A stretch of DNA of 64,000 nucleotides from an uncultured Hyphomicrobiales bacterium (GCA_903902915.1 CAIUWR010000065.1:1-64000), one strand, 5' to 3'. Counted from the stretch's first letter, positions 9,183 to 19,317 are shown. The notes: generated by a model not told the origin, from the letters alone. Numbers and translations: made by a program.

Positions 9183-9273
9183 GACGTCTGCCTAGCCCCG
9201 CACGGGGCCGCGCGCAACAGGCGGCCTTCCGTTTCCGACCGGCCGCGCTACTTGGGGATCAGGAGGACGCGCC

Positions 9274-10800
9274 ATGACGGTCACGCCACTGCTTCGACGG
9301 ATCGCCTGCGCGGCGGTAGGCCTGACGCTCGCCCTCGCGCCGCTCCACGCGCAGGAGACGGCGCAAGGCCCCGCGGCGACAGCGCGCCGAGCCGCCGAAC
9401 AACGCCCGCCGGGCGAGGGCCTGCCCCGCTTGCCCCCTGACGCCACCACCCACCACACGCTCGACCTGCCAGGCCGCAGCCTGGAGTTCAGCGCCACCGC
9501 CGGGACCATCCGCCTCTTCGACGCCGCCAGCGGCGCGCCGCAGGCCGACATCGCCTTCATCGCCTATGCGAAAGAGGCCGTGGAGCTGCGCGACCGCCCG
9601 GTGACCTTCGTCTTCAACGGCGGCCCCGGCTACGCTTCGGGCTGGCTGCATCTGGGCGCCCTCGGCCCGTGGCGGCTCAACATGACGGGAGACGCCGCAA
9701 GGCCCTCCGCAACCCCCGCGCTGGAGCCCAACGCAGAGACGTGGCTCGATTTCACCGATCTGGTCTTTCTCGACCCCGCAGGCACTGGCTACAGCCGAAT
9801 TCTGGGCGGCGACGACGCGCGCAAATCGTTCTGGAGCACAAGGGGCGACATCAATTCCCTCGCCGTCACCATTCGCCGCTGGGTGGAGGCCAACGGACGG
9901 GAGCTCTCGCCGAAATACCTTTTGGGAGAAAGCTACGGCGGCTTCCGCGCGCCCAAGATCGCCCATCTTTTGCAGACCGATCAAGGGGTTGGCGTGAATG
10001 GCCTCGCGCTGCTCTCGCCGGTGCTCGACTTCGCGCGCTTCAACGCCCCGGACTCGGTGCTGTTCAACGTCGCGCGGCTGCCCTCCTATGTGGCGACGGC
10101 GCGCGAACGCAAAGGCCCCATCACCCGCGAGAGCCTGCGCGATGTGGAGGCCTATGCAACTGGCGAGTTCCTGTCCGACCTGATGAAAGGGGTGAACGAT
10201 CCGCAAGCCCTCGACCGCCTCTCACGCCGCGTGGCGGACCTGACGGGGCTCGACTATGCACTGGTGCGCCGCCTGGGCGGGCGCGTGCCTGCGGAGATCT
10301 TCGCCCGCGAGATCAATCGCCCCGAGGCCCGCGTGTCCAGCCTGTATGATGGCGATGTGACGGGCCTCGATCCCACCCCCTTCTCGCCCCGCAACACGGC
10401 GGAAGACCAGCTGCGGCTGGGCCTGCACGCGCCGATCACGCAAGCGATGGTGGACCTTTACCGCACCCGGCTGAACTGGGTCGTCGAGAACGGCCGCTAC
10501 CAGTTCCAGAACGAACAGGCCGGCCGCCAGTGGGAGCGCGGCGAACATGACGAAGCCATCGGCGATCTGCGCAACGCCATGGCGCTGGACCCGAAGATGG
10601 GCGTGCTTGTCGCCCATGGCCTCACCGACCTGGTGACCCCCTGGTTCGAAACGCGCATGGCCCTCGACCAGATCCCCCTCACCGGCTCAAGCGAACGCCT
10701 GCGCTTCGAGACCTATGCGGGCGGGCACATGTTCTACATCCGCGCGGAGGCGAGGAAGGCGTTTCGGGCGGATGGCGAGCGGTTGATCGGGAGGCGGTGA
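9274..10800 (+). CDS. S10 family serine carboxypeptidase-like peptidase
   Basis: FVFNGGPGYASGWLHLGALGP; LLGESYGGFRAPKIAHLL (Ser nucleophile); YAGGHMFY (His). Confidence 0.88.
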   Translation: MTVTPLLRRIACAAVGLTLALAPLHAQETAQGPAATARRAAEQRPPGEGLPRLPPDATTHHTLDLPGRSLEFSATAGTIRLFDAASGAPQADIAFIAYAKEAVELRDRPVTFVFNGGPGYASGWLHLGALGPWRLNMTGDAARPSATPALEPNAETWLDFTDLVFLDPAGTGYSRILGGDDARKSFWSTRGDINSLAVTIRRWVEANGRELSPKYLLGESYGGFRAPKIAHLLQTDQGVGVNGLALLSPVLDFARFNAPDSVLFNVARLPSYVATARERKGPITRESLRDVEAYATGEFLSDLMKGVNDPQALDRLSRRVADLTGLDYALVRRLGGRVPAEIFAREINRPEARVSSLYDGDVTGLDPTPFSPRNTAEDQLRLGLHAPITQAMVDLYRTRLNWVVENGRYQFQNEQAGRQWERGEHDEAIGDLRNAMALDPKMGVLVAHGLTDLVTPWFETRMALDQIPLTGSSERLRFETYAGGHMFYIRAEARKAFRADGERLIGRR

Positions 10801-10955
10801 GCGGAGCGGCCCTGATTCTGGCCCGCCGACCGCCGCCCGGCTTTGAGCCCGCACATTCCATCCACCCGCCATCCCCTCGCCACCCACTTGCCAAGCTTTC
10901 AAAAATCTATAAAAAAGAAACGGTTGTTTCAATAAAATTTTCAAGGTCGACAGCT

Positions 10956-11933
10956 GTGAAACCCTTGAGCGTCTCCGTCGTCGTTCCCTGTTTCAACGAA
11001 AGCGAAACCCTGCCTGAAATGCATCGCAGGGTCACTGATGCGTGCCGGTCCTGCGCAGGCAATAGCTACGAGTTGGTGATCGTCAACGATGGGTCGACCG
11101 ACGGCGCCTGGGACATTCTGTGCGACCTCGCCGCGCGGGACGCCCACATCGTCGCGGTGAACCTGTCGCGCAACCACGGACACCAACTCGCCCTTTCGGC
11201 TGGCCTGAACCTGTGCCGAGGGGATCGCGTCTTCATCCTCGATTGCGACCTTCAGGATCCGCCGGAATTGCTCGGCAAGATGATGGCGAGGATGGATGAA
11301 GGCTTCGACGTGGTCTATGGGCGCCGCATCAGCCGAGAGGGCGAAACAAAATTCAAGAAAGCCTCGGCGCATCTGTTTTACAGGCTTCTCGAACAGCTGT
11401 CCGACGTCGCCATCCCACCAGACACCGGCGACTTCCGCTTGATGAGCCGCCGCGCGGTGGATCAACTCAACGCCATGCCCGAGCAGCATCGCTTCATTCG
11501 CGGCATGGTGAGCTGGATAGGCCTGCGGCAGGAGGCCTTACCCTATGAGCGGGCGGCGCGCTATGCAGGCGAAACAAAATATCCATTGGCGAAAATGATC
11601 CGTTTCGCGGTGGACGCGATCACCGGCTTTTCGATCCGCCCGCTGCGCATCGCGACCTGGCTGGGTCTTTGCTTCAGTCTCGCGTCGTTGATTTTGATGG
11701 CTTATGTCTTCGTAAATTATCTGATTGGGCGCACGGTGAGCGGCTGGACTTCGCTCACCATGATCATCCTGATGGTCAGCGCCGTGCAGTTCATCCTTAT
11801 GGGCGTGCTGGGCGAATATGTTGGCCGACTTTATGTGGAGGCCAAGCGCAGGCCGCTGTTCATCGTGCAGGAAATCATCGCCTCGCCGGAACTGAACGCA
11901 CCCCGGCTCACCGCCATCGAGGCGCGCAAATGA
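10956..11933 (+). CDS. family 2 glycosyltransferase, polyprenyl-phosphate sugar transferase (DPM1/GtrB/ArnC-like); GTG start inferred (ORF open from 10797)
   Basis: VSVVVPCFNESETLPEMHRRV, VIVNDGSTDGAW, FILDCDLQDPPE; two C-terminal TM segments. Confidence 0.88.
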   Translation: MKPLSVSVVVPCFNESETLPEMHRRVTDACRSCAGNSYELVIVNDGSTDGAWDILCDLAARDAHIVAVNLSRNHGHQLALSAGLNLCRGDRVFILDCDLQDPPELLGKMMARMDEGFDVVYGRRISREGETKFKKASAHLFYRLLEQLSDVAIPPDTGDFRLMSRRAVDQLNAMPEQHRFIRGMVSWIGLRQEALPYERAARYAGETKYPLAKMIRFAVDAITGFSIRPLRIATWLGLCFSLASLILMAYVFVNYLIGRTVSGWTSLTMIILMVSAVQFILMGVLGEYVGRLYVEAKRRPLFIVQEIIASPELNAPRLTAIEARK

Positions 11934-12640
11934 GACAAGCGGACCCCGTAAAGCCCATGATCGCCGAATTTGACGCGATGGCGGACGATTATTACGCGCA
12001 GCACAAGACCAATATCGCGATTTCCGGCGAGGCGCCGGAGTATTTTTCGGAATACAAGGTCGCAGATCTCGCGCAACTGGCCGCCAAAATGACGCAGTGT
12101 CGCGACGTCTTCGATTTTGGTTCGGGAATTGGAAATTCGCTTCCCTGGTTCCGTAAATATTTCGCGGCGGCGCGCATCACCTGCGGCGATGTGTCGGCGC
12201 GCAGCCATGAGGTCGCAAGGTCCCGATTTCCCGGGTCGGAAAGCTTCGTGACCGTCGGCGAGGCGATTCCCCTGGACAGCGCAAGTCAGGACATCGTTTT
12301 TTCAGCCTGCGTGTTCCATCACATTCCCCACGCGCAACATGATTTCTGGTTGAAGGAACTGCTGCGCATCGTGCGTCCCGGCGGGTTGCTCGCCATCTAC
12401 GAGCACAATCCGCTGAATCCCTTGACGCAGCGCGCGGTGAACACCTGTCCGCTCGACGTCAACGCTCGCCTCATCCCCGGATACGCCATGCGCAAACGCG
12501 CAGCGGCGGCGGGTTGGAGCGGAGCGCGTATAGACTATCGTCTGTTTTTCCCAGCAGCCTTGAAGGGCCTGCGCCCGCTTGAGCCCTCGCTCGCATGGCT
12601 ACCGCTGGGCGCGCAATATCGGATGGCGGCATGGCGCTGA
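11930..12640 (+). CDS. class I SAM-dependent methyltransferase
   Basis: VFDFGSGIGNSLPWFRKYF motif I, FHHIPHAQHDFWLKELLRIVRPGGLLAIYEHNP; ATGA overlap with the upstream gene. Confidence 0.87.
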   Translation: MRQADPVKPMIAEFDAMADDYYAQHKTNIAISGEAPEYFSEYKVADLAQLAAKMTQCRDVFDFGSGIGNSLPWFRKYFAAARITCGDVSARSHEVARSRFPGSESFVTVGEAIPLDSASQDIVFSACVFHHIPHAQHDFWLKELLRIVRPGGLLAIYEHNPLNPLTQRAVNTCPLDVNARLIPGYAMRKRAAAAGWSGARIDYRLFFPAALKGLRPLEPSLAWLPLGAQYRMAAWR

Positions 12641-13038
12641 ACGCGACCTTGATACAAATGGCGCGCTTCGGCGCAGTGGGTCTGCTCAACACCACCCTCG
12701 GACTGGCGGCGATCTACGCCTGCATGTACTTCCTTCACATCCGCGCTGAAATCGCGAACCTTCTGGGATATGCGGTGGGGCTCAGCGTGGGCTTTGGGCT
12801 GAACAAGCGCTGGACCTTCGCCAGCCAGCACAAAGTCGGCGCAGCGGCGCAGCGCTATGGCGTGGTCGTCTGCGCCGCCTATCTGGTCAATCTGGCGTTC
12901 GTGAGCCTCGCCGCGCGCAGCGAAATGAACCCCTATCTCGCACAGCTATGCGGCGTTGGCTCTTATACGACTGTTTGTTTTGTGGGATGTCGATATTACG
13001 CCTTTGCAACGAATGCGAGCGTGACCACAAAATGCTGA
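12631..13038 (+). CDS. GtrA-family membrane protein
   Basis: FGAVGLLNTTLGLAAIYACMYF, NLLGYAVGLSVGFGLNKRWTF, four TM segments. Confidence 0.85.
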   Translation: MALNATLIQMARFGAVGLLNTTLGLAAIYACMYFLHIRAEIANLLGYAVGLSVGFGLNKRWTFASQHKVGAAAQRYGVVVCAAYLVNLAFVSLAARSEMNPYLAQLCGVGSYTTVCFVGCRYYAFATNASVTTKC

Positions 13039-13062
13039 CCCCAAATTCCTTCGGAGTCATTC

Positions 13063-15105
13063 ATGCAAAAATCATCCCGGCACACGACCTTGAAAATGAA
13101 GCGCGTCGGCGTCTGCATGGTCCTCGCCGCAGTCGTCGCGGCGATCTATGTTTCGCTGGAACACGCTCCCTATGTCTGGGACTACGGTCTTTATTGGGAA
13201 AAATACAACAGCCTTGGACAAACGTTCACGGAAAGCTTGTCCTCCGGGTTTTTACGGCTGCGCCTGGAGATTGCGGCGCAAAGTTACAATTCCTCGTCCC
13301 TGTTGCTATTGACGCCAGTGTATTTTCTGTTCGGCGGCGATCGAGTCTTTTATGTCGCAGCCATCGCATCTTTTTATCTTGTCCCCGTCATCTTCATCGC
13401 AACTCGCTTGGCGCGACATGGGATTATGGACGACAGGGGCGCCTACACGGCGACGCTGTTCGCCGCATTTCTTTATCCGGCCTTCTGGGCGCCGACCCTG
13501 CATGGAATGGTGGATGTCTGCGGGCTGATTCCGCTCGGACTTGCAACGCTGGCGGCTTGCAAAACAGAGGGGCTCACGAAAGCGAACTGGCGTCATGCAG
13601 CTGGTTTTGGTTTTCTTCTGTGGTGCGCCTTCCTGCTGCGCAGGTGGTATGCTTTCGCCATCGTCGCACTGGTGGCGACCGCGCTTGCTTTCGTCCTGGC
13701 GAGAGAGGGACGGCGTTGGCGCTCGATAAGGGACACCGCCGATAAAGTCATTTTCAATTATGCCATAGCCGGAGTTTCCGCCATTGCTGCGGCGACGACA
13801 TTTCAGCCGCAATTGATCAACCGGATCATATATACAAACTATGCGGATGAATATTCAGGCTATCAAACCAGTCTGTCGACGCAGCTCCAGATCTATTACG
13901 ACAACCTGGGATTCTGGGTTCTCCTGGTCGCAACGGCAGGGCTTGTCGCCGATCTGGCGCAACGGCGAACGCAAAGCTTTTTCTGCGCCTGCGTCGCAGT
14001 TCTGACGGCTCTCCTGTTCGCCAGAATTCAAGCGCCTTCTGTCCACCATATCTTGCCAGTGGCGTTTTTCTTGTTCCCCGCCTATGCCTCCGGATTGTCT
14101 TTTCTGGCGAAAAAAATCGGACCGCCGCGCCTGGCCGCCGGTGCGCTGGGCGTCATGGTAAGCCTTAATTTCTTGAGCACGTTCACGCCTGTCGGGTGGG
14201 AGGTTGCGGAATCTCTGCGCACCGCTTTCCCCAGTGCGCGACACGCGCCCTTACGGTTTGCACATTACGACGACTATGTGCGCATGGTCGAGGATCTCAA
14301 CAAGCTGGAGCCGGATACGACCTTGAGCATCTTCGCATCGTCCCCAACGATGGCGGATTCCGTCCTGATCGCGTTGGATCCTGCGCTGGAGCGACGCATC
14401 ATATTGGTGAGCCAGGTGGATCGGCGCGATGGCTTTAACTGGATGGCCCTCGACGCCGACTACGTCATCATTTGCACGCCGACCGTGATACATCTGAACC
14501 TGGAGAGCCAACGTGTGATCGCATTTCCTGCGGAGGCGATCCGCGCAGGGGGTGGCGTCGGCGCCGCCTTCGCGGATACGGGGCTGAACTATCAGCTGGA
14601 AGAGGGTGTGACCGCGCATTTGTACAAACGCGCAAGACCAGTCAGCGCCGATGAAATCGGCAGCCTCGCGGAACGGTTTTATGAGGCTTATCCCGATTGG
14701 CGGGCCCAGAGGCCGGATGTCGGTTTCGGCCTTGCATCGGCGGACATTCGTCCGGGCGATTCCACGGGCAAGGTGATCCAGGCGAATCTCGAAGCGATGA
14801 TTGTGCAGCCAGGAAAGACGACGCCGACCACCATCACATTTCGCCTCGATGACTGGTTTAGGCCACGCCGGCTCAAGGTCGCCATCCTGAACGACGACAT
14901 TCACCCTTGCCCGGCTGGCGAGCAGCTGCCCTTCGCGTCTTCCTCCAACAGGGGCGCAACGTCATCGGGTCTTGCAATTGTGGGGCAGTCCCGGACGGTT
15001 GAAATTCCCGATGGCGATCAATTCCAAATCGTCATCTCGCCACCCCGCCATCCCTATTGCGGTCACGCCTTGCTCAGCTTCGATTTCGGAAAGGGCGAGA
15101 ACTAG
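13063..15105 (+). CDS. large polytopic membrane protein, probable GT-C-type glycosyltransferase, with soluble C-terminal domain
   Basis: 680 aa, N-terminal multi-TM, YVWDYGLYWEKYN loop with acidic residues; operonic with GtrB/GtrA-like genes. Confidence 0.6.
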   Translation: MQKSSRHTTLKMKRVGVCMVLAAVVAAIYVSLEHAPYVWDYGLYWEKYNSLGQTFTESLSSGFLRLRLEIAAQSYNSSSLLLLTPVYFLFGGDRVFYVAAIASFYLVPVIFIATRLARHGIMDDRGAYTATLFAAFLYPAFWAPTLHGMVDVCGLIPLGLATLAACKTEGLTKANWRHAAGFGFLLWCAFLLRRWYAFAIVALVATALAFVLAREGRRWRSIRDTADKVIFNYAIAGVSAIAAATTFQPQLINRIIYTNYADEYSGYQTSLSTQLQIYYDNLGFWVLLVATAGLVADLAQRRTQSFFCACVAVLTALLFARIQAPSVHHILPVAFFLFPAYASGLSFLAKKIGPPRLAAGALGVMVSLNFLSTFTPVGWEVAESLRTAFPSARHAPLRFAHYDDYVRMVEDLNKLEPDTTLSIFASSPTMADSVLIALDPALERRIILVSQVDRRDGFNWMALDADYVIICTPTVIHLNLESQRVIAFPAEAIRAGGGVGAAFADTGLNYQLEEGVTAHLYKRARPVSADEIGSLAERFYEAYPDWRAQRPDVGFGLASADIRPGDSTGKVIQANLEAMIVQPGKTTPTTITFRLDDWFRPRRLKVAILNDDIHPCPAGEQLPFASSSNRGATSSGLAIVGQSRTVEIPDGDQFQIVISPPRHPYCGHALLSFDFGKGEN

Positions 15106-15115
15106 CGTCCATGCG

Positions 15116-15159
15116 GCCCGGCAAGGCTGGGCGCGCGCTCCTAATGCGCTTTGCCGGGC
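15116..15159. terminator. possible bidirectional terminator between convergent genes
   Basis: GCCCGGCAA (15116-15124) / TTGCCGGGC (15151-15159) spanning the cobT stop. Confidence 0.35.
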
Positions 15160-16163
15160 ACCTGCGCCTGCTCAAAAGTCGCCATATCCGTGTGGCAGGC
15201 GATGGCCGCCTTGACCATCCCCGCCGCCATGGCGGCGCCCGAGCCTTCGCCAAGGCGCATGCCCAGATCCAGCAGGGGCTTCTTGCCGAGCCGCGCCAGC
15301 ACGTCGCCATGGGCGCCCTCGACGGACAGATGGCCCGCCAGGCAATGGTCGATGGCGGAGGGATCCAGCGCGTGGAGGATGGCGGCTGCGGCGGTCACCA
15401 CATAGCCGTCGAGGATGACCGGCACGCGCTCCATGCGCGCGGCCATGATGGCGCCCGCGATGGCGACGATTTCGCGTCCGCCGAGGCGGCGCATGACTTC
15501 CAGCGGATCGCTCAACTGGCCCTTGTTGAGCGCGACGGCGCGGCGCACCGCATCGACCTTGCGGGCGAGGCCCGCATTGTCGACGCCCGTGCCGCGCCCC
15601 ACCCAATGCTCGGCCTCGCCGCCGTAGAGGGCGTGATAGATGGCGGCGGCGACCGTGGTGTTGCCGATGCCCATTTCGCCAAGGCACAACAGATCCGATC
15701 CGCCCGCGATAGCCTCCATGCCGAAGGCGAAGGTCGCCGCGCAGCCGGCCTCGTCAAAGGCGGGCTCTTGCGTGATGTCGGGGGTGGGATGGTCGAGCGC
15801 CAACTCGAAGACCTTCAGGCCGAGGTCATAGGTGGCGCAGATCTGGTTGATCGCGGCGCCGCCCGCCGCGAAATTCTCCAGCATGGCGCGGGTGACGGCG
15901 GCGGGATAGGCGGAGACGCCCTGCGCCGTCACGCCATGGTTCGCCACGAAGACCGCCACCACCGGACGCTGCACCACGGGACGCGAACGGCCCTGCCACG
16001 CGGCCATATGGGCGACGATTTCTTCCAGCCTCCCCAACGATCCGGCAGGCTTGGTGAGCTGGCTGTCACGCGCGCGCATATCGTCCACGCAACTGTCGGA
16101 GGCGGCGGGCATGATGGCGAAAAGCGCGCGAATATCGTCGAAGGGGAGGCCGGAAGCGGACAT
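15141..16163 (-). CDS. cobT: nicotinate-nucleotide--dimethylbenzimidazole phosphoribosyltransferase
   Basis: TKPAGSLGRLEEI, FVANHGVTAQGVSAYP, GEMGIGNTTVAAAI. Confidence 0.95.
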   Translation of the reverse strand: MSASGLPFDDIRALFAIMPAASDSCVDDMRARDSQLTKPAGSLGRLEEIVAHMAAWQGRSRPVVQRPVVAVFVANHGVTAQGVSAYPAAVTRAMLENFAAGGAAINQICATYDLGLKVFELALDHPTPDITQEPAFDEAGCAATFAFGMEAIAGGSDLLCLGEMGIGNTTVAAAIYHALYGGEAEHWVGRGTGVDNAGLARKVDAVRRAVALNKGQLSDPLEVMRRLGGREIVAIAGAIMAARMERVPVILDGYVVTAAAAILHALDPSAIDHCLAGHLSVEGAHGDVLARLGKKPLLDLGMRLGEGSGAAMAAGMVKAAIACHTDMATFEQAQVPGKAH

Positions 16164-16260
16164 GGGATGCTCTCGTGTTCGGGTGTGCGGGTCTTATCGG
16201 GATCGCAGGGGATTGCAAGCCGGGCTCGACAGGGCGCGCGCAATGGCCCATTCAGACATC

Positions 16261-17040
16261 ATGCGCCTCCTCAGCGACCTGCTTTTCTGTTTGAGATTCT
16301 ACTCGCGGCTGCCGCTGCCGGTTTTCCGGTTCGAGGCCGCGCCCCATTCCATGGGCGAATTCGGCCGGGCGGTGCGGCTTGCGCCCATCGCGGGGCTGCT
16401 GATCGCCCTGCCCGCTGGCCTGCTGCTGGCGGGCGCGGGGGCCTTGTTGCCGCCGGAACTGGCGGCTGTTCTCGCGCTGGCGGCGCTGGCCGCGACCACG
16501 GGCGCCTTCCATGAAGATGGGCTGGCGGATGTGGCGGATGGTTTTGGCGGCGGGCGCACCCGCGAGCGCAAGCTGGAGATCATGCGCGACAGCCGCATCG
16601 GCGCCTATGGCGGCGTGGCGCTCTGCCTGTCGCTGCTGGCGCGCTGGGCCGCGCTGACCGCCCTGCTGCGGCTCGGAACCGCTCCCGCGCTCACGGCCCT
16701 TCTAGCCGCCGCCGCGCTCTCGCGCTGGCTGGGCCTGCTGCCCATCGCCCTGCTGCCGCCCGCCCGCAAGGACGGCGCGGCCCATGCGGCGGTGGGGCCA
16801 CAGCGCAGCGCCATGGTTGTGGGCGGACTGGCGGCGACCGCGCTGGGGCTCGCGCCCTGGTGGCTGGCCGGTGGCGCTCCGGGGCTTTCCATGGCGGCTG
16901 TAACGCTCGCTTGCGGCGCGGCGCTGGGGGTTGTGTTCATTTCCTGGCGGCAGATCAGGGGCCAGACCGGCGATGTGGCTGGCGCGGCGCAGCAAGCGGC
17001 GGAAATCGCCTTTCTGATCGCGCTCTGCGCCCATATTTGA
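16261..17040 (+). CDS. cobS: adenosylcobinamide-GDP ribazoletransferase
   Basis: LRFYSRLPLP; TTGAFHEDGLADVADGFGGGRTRERKLEIMRDSRIGAYG. Confidence 0.94.
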   Translation: MRLLSDLLFCLRFYSRLPLPVFRFEAAPHSMGEFGRAVRLAPIAGLLIALPAGLLLAGAGALLPPELAAVLALAALAATTGAFHEDGLADVADGFGGGRTRERKLEIMRDSRIGAYGGVALCLSLLARWAALTALLRLGTAPALTALLAAAALSRWLGLLPIALLPPARKDGAAHAAVGPQRSAMVVGGLAATALGLAPWWLAGGAPGLSMAAVTLACGAALGVVFISWRQIRGQTGDVAGAAQQAAEIAFLIALCAHI

Positions 17041-17054
17041 AGCGGAAACCAACC

Positions 17055-17261
17055 ATGCAACGCATATCCACACCCTGCGTCAGCTTCTGCTGGATCGACC
17101 CGGACCATGGCCTGTGCGAAGGCTGCGGGCGCACGGGCGACGAGGTCGCCAACTGGGGCTTCATCACCGAAGACCAGCGCCTCGCCATCATGGCGGAGCT
17201 GAAGCAGCGGCTGGCGGGCGCGCTGGCGGCCAAGGCGCAGGCCGCGAGCGCCGCTCAATAG
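17055..17261 (+). CDS. DUF1289 domain protein
   Basis: ISTPCVSFCWIDPDHGLCEGCGRTGDEVANW Cys motif. Confidence 0.9.
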   Translation: MQRISTPCVSFCWIDPDHGLCEGCGRTGDEVANWGFITEDQRLAIMAELKQRLAGALAAKAQAASAAQ

Positions 17262-18292
17262 GCGGCGGCGACCTCGGCGGGACGCACCAGCCGCACGGCG
17301 TCGCGCAGCACCTCGATCCCCGCCCCCCGCTTGACGCCCTCGGTGGAGAGATGGCGGCGCCAGCCGCGCGCGCCGGGCATGCCGCCGAACAGGCCCAGCA
17401 TGTGGCGGGTCATGTCGGCGAGACGCACGCCCTCCGCCAGCCGCGCCTCCACATAGGGCAGATAGGCCTCGACCAGCTCGAAGGTGGAGGCCAGAGGCGC
17501 GGGCTCGCCGAACAGCTCGGGGTCCACCCGCAACAGAAGATCGGTGTCGTGATAGGCCGCGCGGCCCACCATCACCCCATCGAGATGGTCCAGCTGCTCG
17601 CGCGCCGCCTCGATGGTGGCGATTCCGCCGTTGATGGCGATGGGAATCTGCGGGAAGGCGCGGCGCAGCTCGTGGACCAGCGGATAATCGAGGGGCGGCA
17701 CGTCGCGGTTCTCTTTCGGCGAGAGGCCCTTGAGCCAGGCCTTGCGCGCATGGACGATCAAGGCGTCGCCGCCCGCGTCGATGACGCTCTGCGCCATGGT
17801 CCACAGCGCCTCGCGCGGATCCTGATCATCGACGCCGATGCGGCATTTCACCGTCACCGGTACGCTGACGACCGCCTTCATGGCCGCGACCCCCTCGCCC
17901 ACCAACTTGGGCTCGCGCATCAGACAGGCCCCGAAGGCGCCGTTCTGCACCCGGTCGGACGGGCAGCCGCAGTTGAGATTGACCTCGTCATAGCCAAGAT
18001 CAGCGCAGATCTTTGCAGCTTCCGCCAGCTTTGCGGGCTCGGACCCGCCCAGCTGCACCGCGACCGGATGTTCGCCCGCGTCAAAACCCAGCAGCCGCGC
18101 GCGGTCGCCGAAGATGACGGCGCCGGTGGTCACCATCTCCGTATAAAGCCGCGCCCGCCGCGTCATGAGGCGGTGCATGGACCGACAATGGGTATCGGTC
18201 CAGTCCATCATGGGGGCGACGGAGAATTTCCAATGGTCTTGCAAGGGTCTGGAGCTCCGGACGGTGGGGGCTGCGGCGGCGTTGCAGTCCAT
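17255..18292 (-). CDS. dusA: tRNA-dihydrouridine synthase A
   Basis: FSVAPMMDWTDTHCRSMHRLMTRRARLYTEMVTTGA; NLNCGCPSDRVQNGAFGACLM. Confidence 0.94.
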   Translation of the reverse strand: MDCNAAAAPTVRSSRPLQDHWKFSVAPMMDWTDTHCRSMHRLMTRRARLYTEMVTTGAVIFGDRARLLGFDAGEHPVAVQLGGSEPAKLAEAAKICADLGYDEVNLNCGCPSDRVQNGAFGACLMREPKLVGEGVAAMKAVVSVPVTVKCRIGVDDQDPREALWTMAQSVIDAGGDALIVHARKAWLKGLSPKENRDVPPLDYPLVHELRRAFPQIPIAINGGIATIEAAREQLDHLDGVMVGRAAYHDTDLLLRVDPELFGEPAPLASTFELVEAYLPYVEARLAEGVRLADMTRHMLGLFGGMPGARGWRRHLSTEGVKRGAGIEVLRDAVRLVRPAEVAAAY

Positions 18293-18512
18293 GCGCGGTT
18301 TTTACAGCTAGTCGAGGCGCAAGGGAAATGTGGCCGACTGGGCGCCGCTTCGACGTCGGCAAGGAGTAGGGGTCTTGTCGGCGATCCGCTCACATATGAC
18401 GCCATGATCAAGTCCTGAATCCACTTGATGTGCTTGATCGCGCAACGCCCGCCCCGAATTTGACGCAGCGCGTCGCCGCCCCTCATATCATGGCAAAGCC
18501 CTCGGAGCCTCC

Positions 18513-19004
18513 ATGACCAAAATCATCCCCCAACGCATGACTGCGGAAGCCGATGGCGGTTTCGTCGTGTTTCTCATTGGCATGCGCGTCAACAAATGGT
18601 GGAAGATCTGGAAGTGGCTGCCTTTGGCGCGGGCCATGCCGCGCATGCTCGTCGAATTGTCGAAACAACCGGAACTGGGCCTGCTCCATGCGCGGCCCCT
18701 GTTCGGCTTTCCCAATGTCATGATGATCCAATATTGGCGCAGCTTCGAGGCGCTGGAGGCCTATGCGAAGGCGGGCGACAAGGCCCATCTGCCGGCCTGG
18801 CGGGCCTTCAACAAAAACGTCGGCTCCAACGGGGACGTGGGCATCTGGCACGAGACCTATGTGATCGCGCCCGGCCAGTATGAGACCATCTATAGCAACA
18901 TGCCTCCGTGGGGCCTGGGCGCCGCCGCGACCCTGCGCGAGGCGAAGGGACATCGCGTATCGGCCGCCCGGCGATTGCAGCCAGAGGACCGCGACAAGGC
19001 GTGA
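18513..19004 (+). CDS. DUF4188-type / monooxygenase-family protein
   Basis: VVFLIGMRVNKWWKIWKWLPLARAMPRML; MMIQYWRSFEALEAYA. Confidence 0.75.
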   Translation: MTKIIPQRMTAEADGGFVVFLIGMRVNKWWKIWKWLPLARAMPRMLVELSKQPELGLLHARPLFGFPNVMMIQYWRSFEALEAYAKAGDKAHLPAWRAFNKNVGSNGDVGIWHETYVIAPGQYETIYSNMPPWGLGAAATLREAKGHRVSAARRLQPEDRDKA

Positions 19005-19040
19005 ACCGCAACGCCCAAGTATCTGAAAAATAACAATTAT

Positions 19041-19054
19041 TTGATATGCATCAA
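19041..19054. promoter_or_regulatory. FNR/FixK-type binding site TTGAT-ATGC-ATCAA
   Basis: Exact match to the FNR consensus TTGAT-N4-ATCAA, 60 nt upstream of the ATG at 19114. Confidence 0.75.
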
Positions 19055-19113
19055 AGACCGCGACGCATGGTGGCGCCATAAGGGCTCCGGACTACCATCC
19101 GGAGGTTTTAGCC

Positions 19114-19317
19114 ATGAAAAATCTTCTCAAAACATCGCTCGCCTTCGTAGCGGGCGCGCTCGTGACCGTCGCCGCCATGCAGCTTGCGCCGAGCCCCGCC
19201 ATCTCGCAGGGCGCAGGCATCGCGCCGGTGCCCCCGCAATGCACCGGCTCCCGCATGCAGGTTCCCACAGGGCGCGGCCTTGAGTGGAAACAGCTTGTGG
19301 TCTGCCCGCAAGACTGA
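19114..19317 (+). CDS. small secreted/anchored protein (67 aa), unknown
   Basis: Strong SD GGAGG (19101-19105); signal-anchor LAFVAGALVTVAAMQLA. Confidence 0.7.
   Translation: MKNLLKTSLAFVAGALVTVAAMQLAPSPAISQGAGIAPVPPQCTGSRMQVPTGRGLEWKQLVVCPQD

Noticed and set aside
16164-16260. Possible cobalamin riboswitch between cobT and cobS
   Set aside because: The intergenic space is too short and no B12-box-like sequence was recognised.
18424-18450. Two TTGAT half sites (TTGATGTGCTTGATCGCGCAA) upstream of the 18513 gene, possible FNR box
   Set aside because: Half sites are in direct orientation or have the wrong spacing; not a 14-bp FNR/FixK palindrome.
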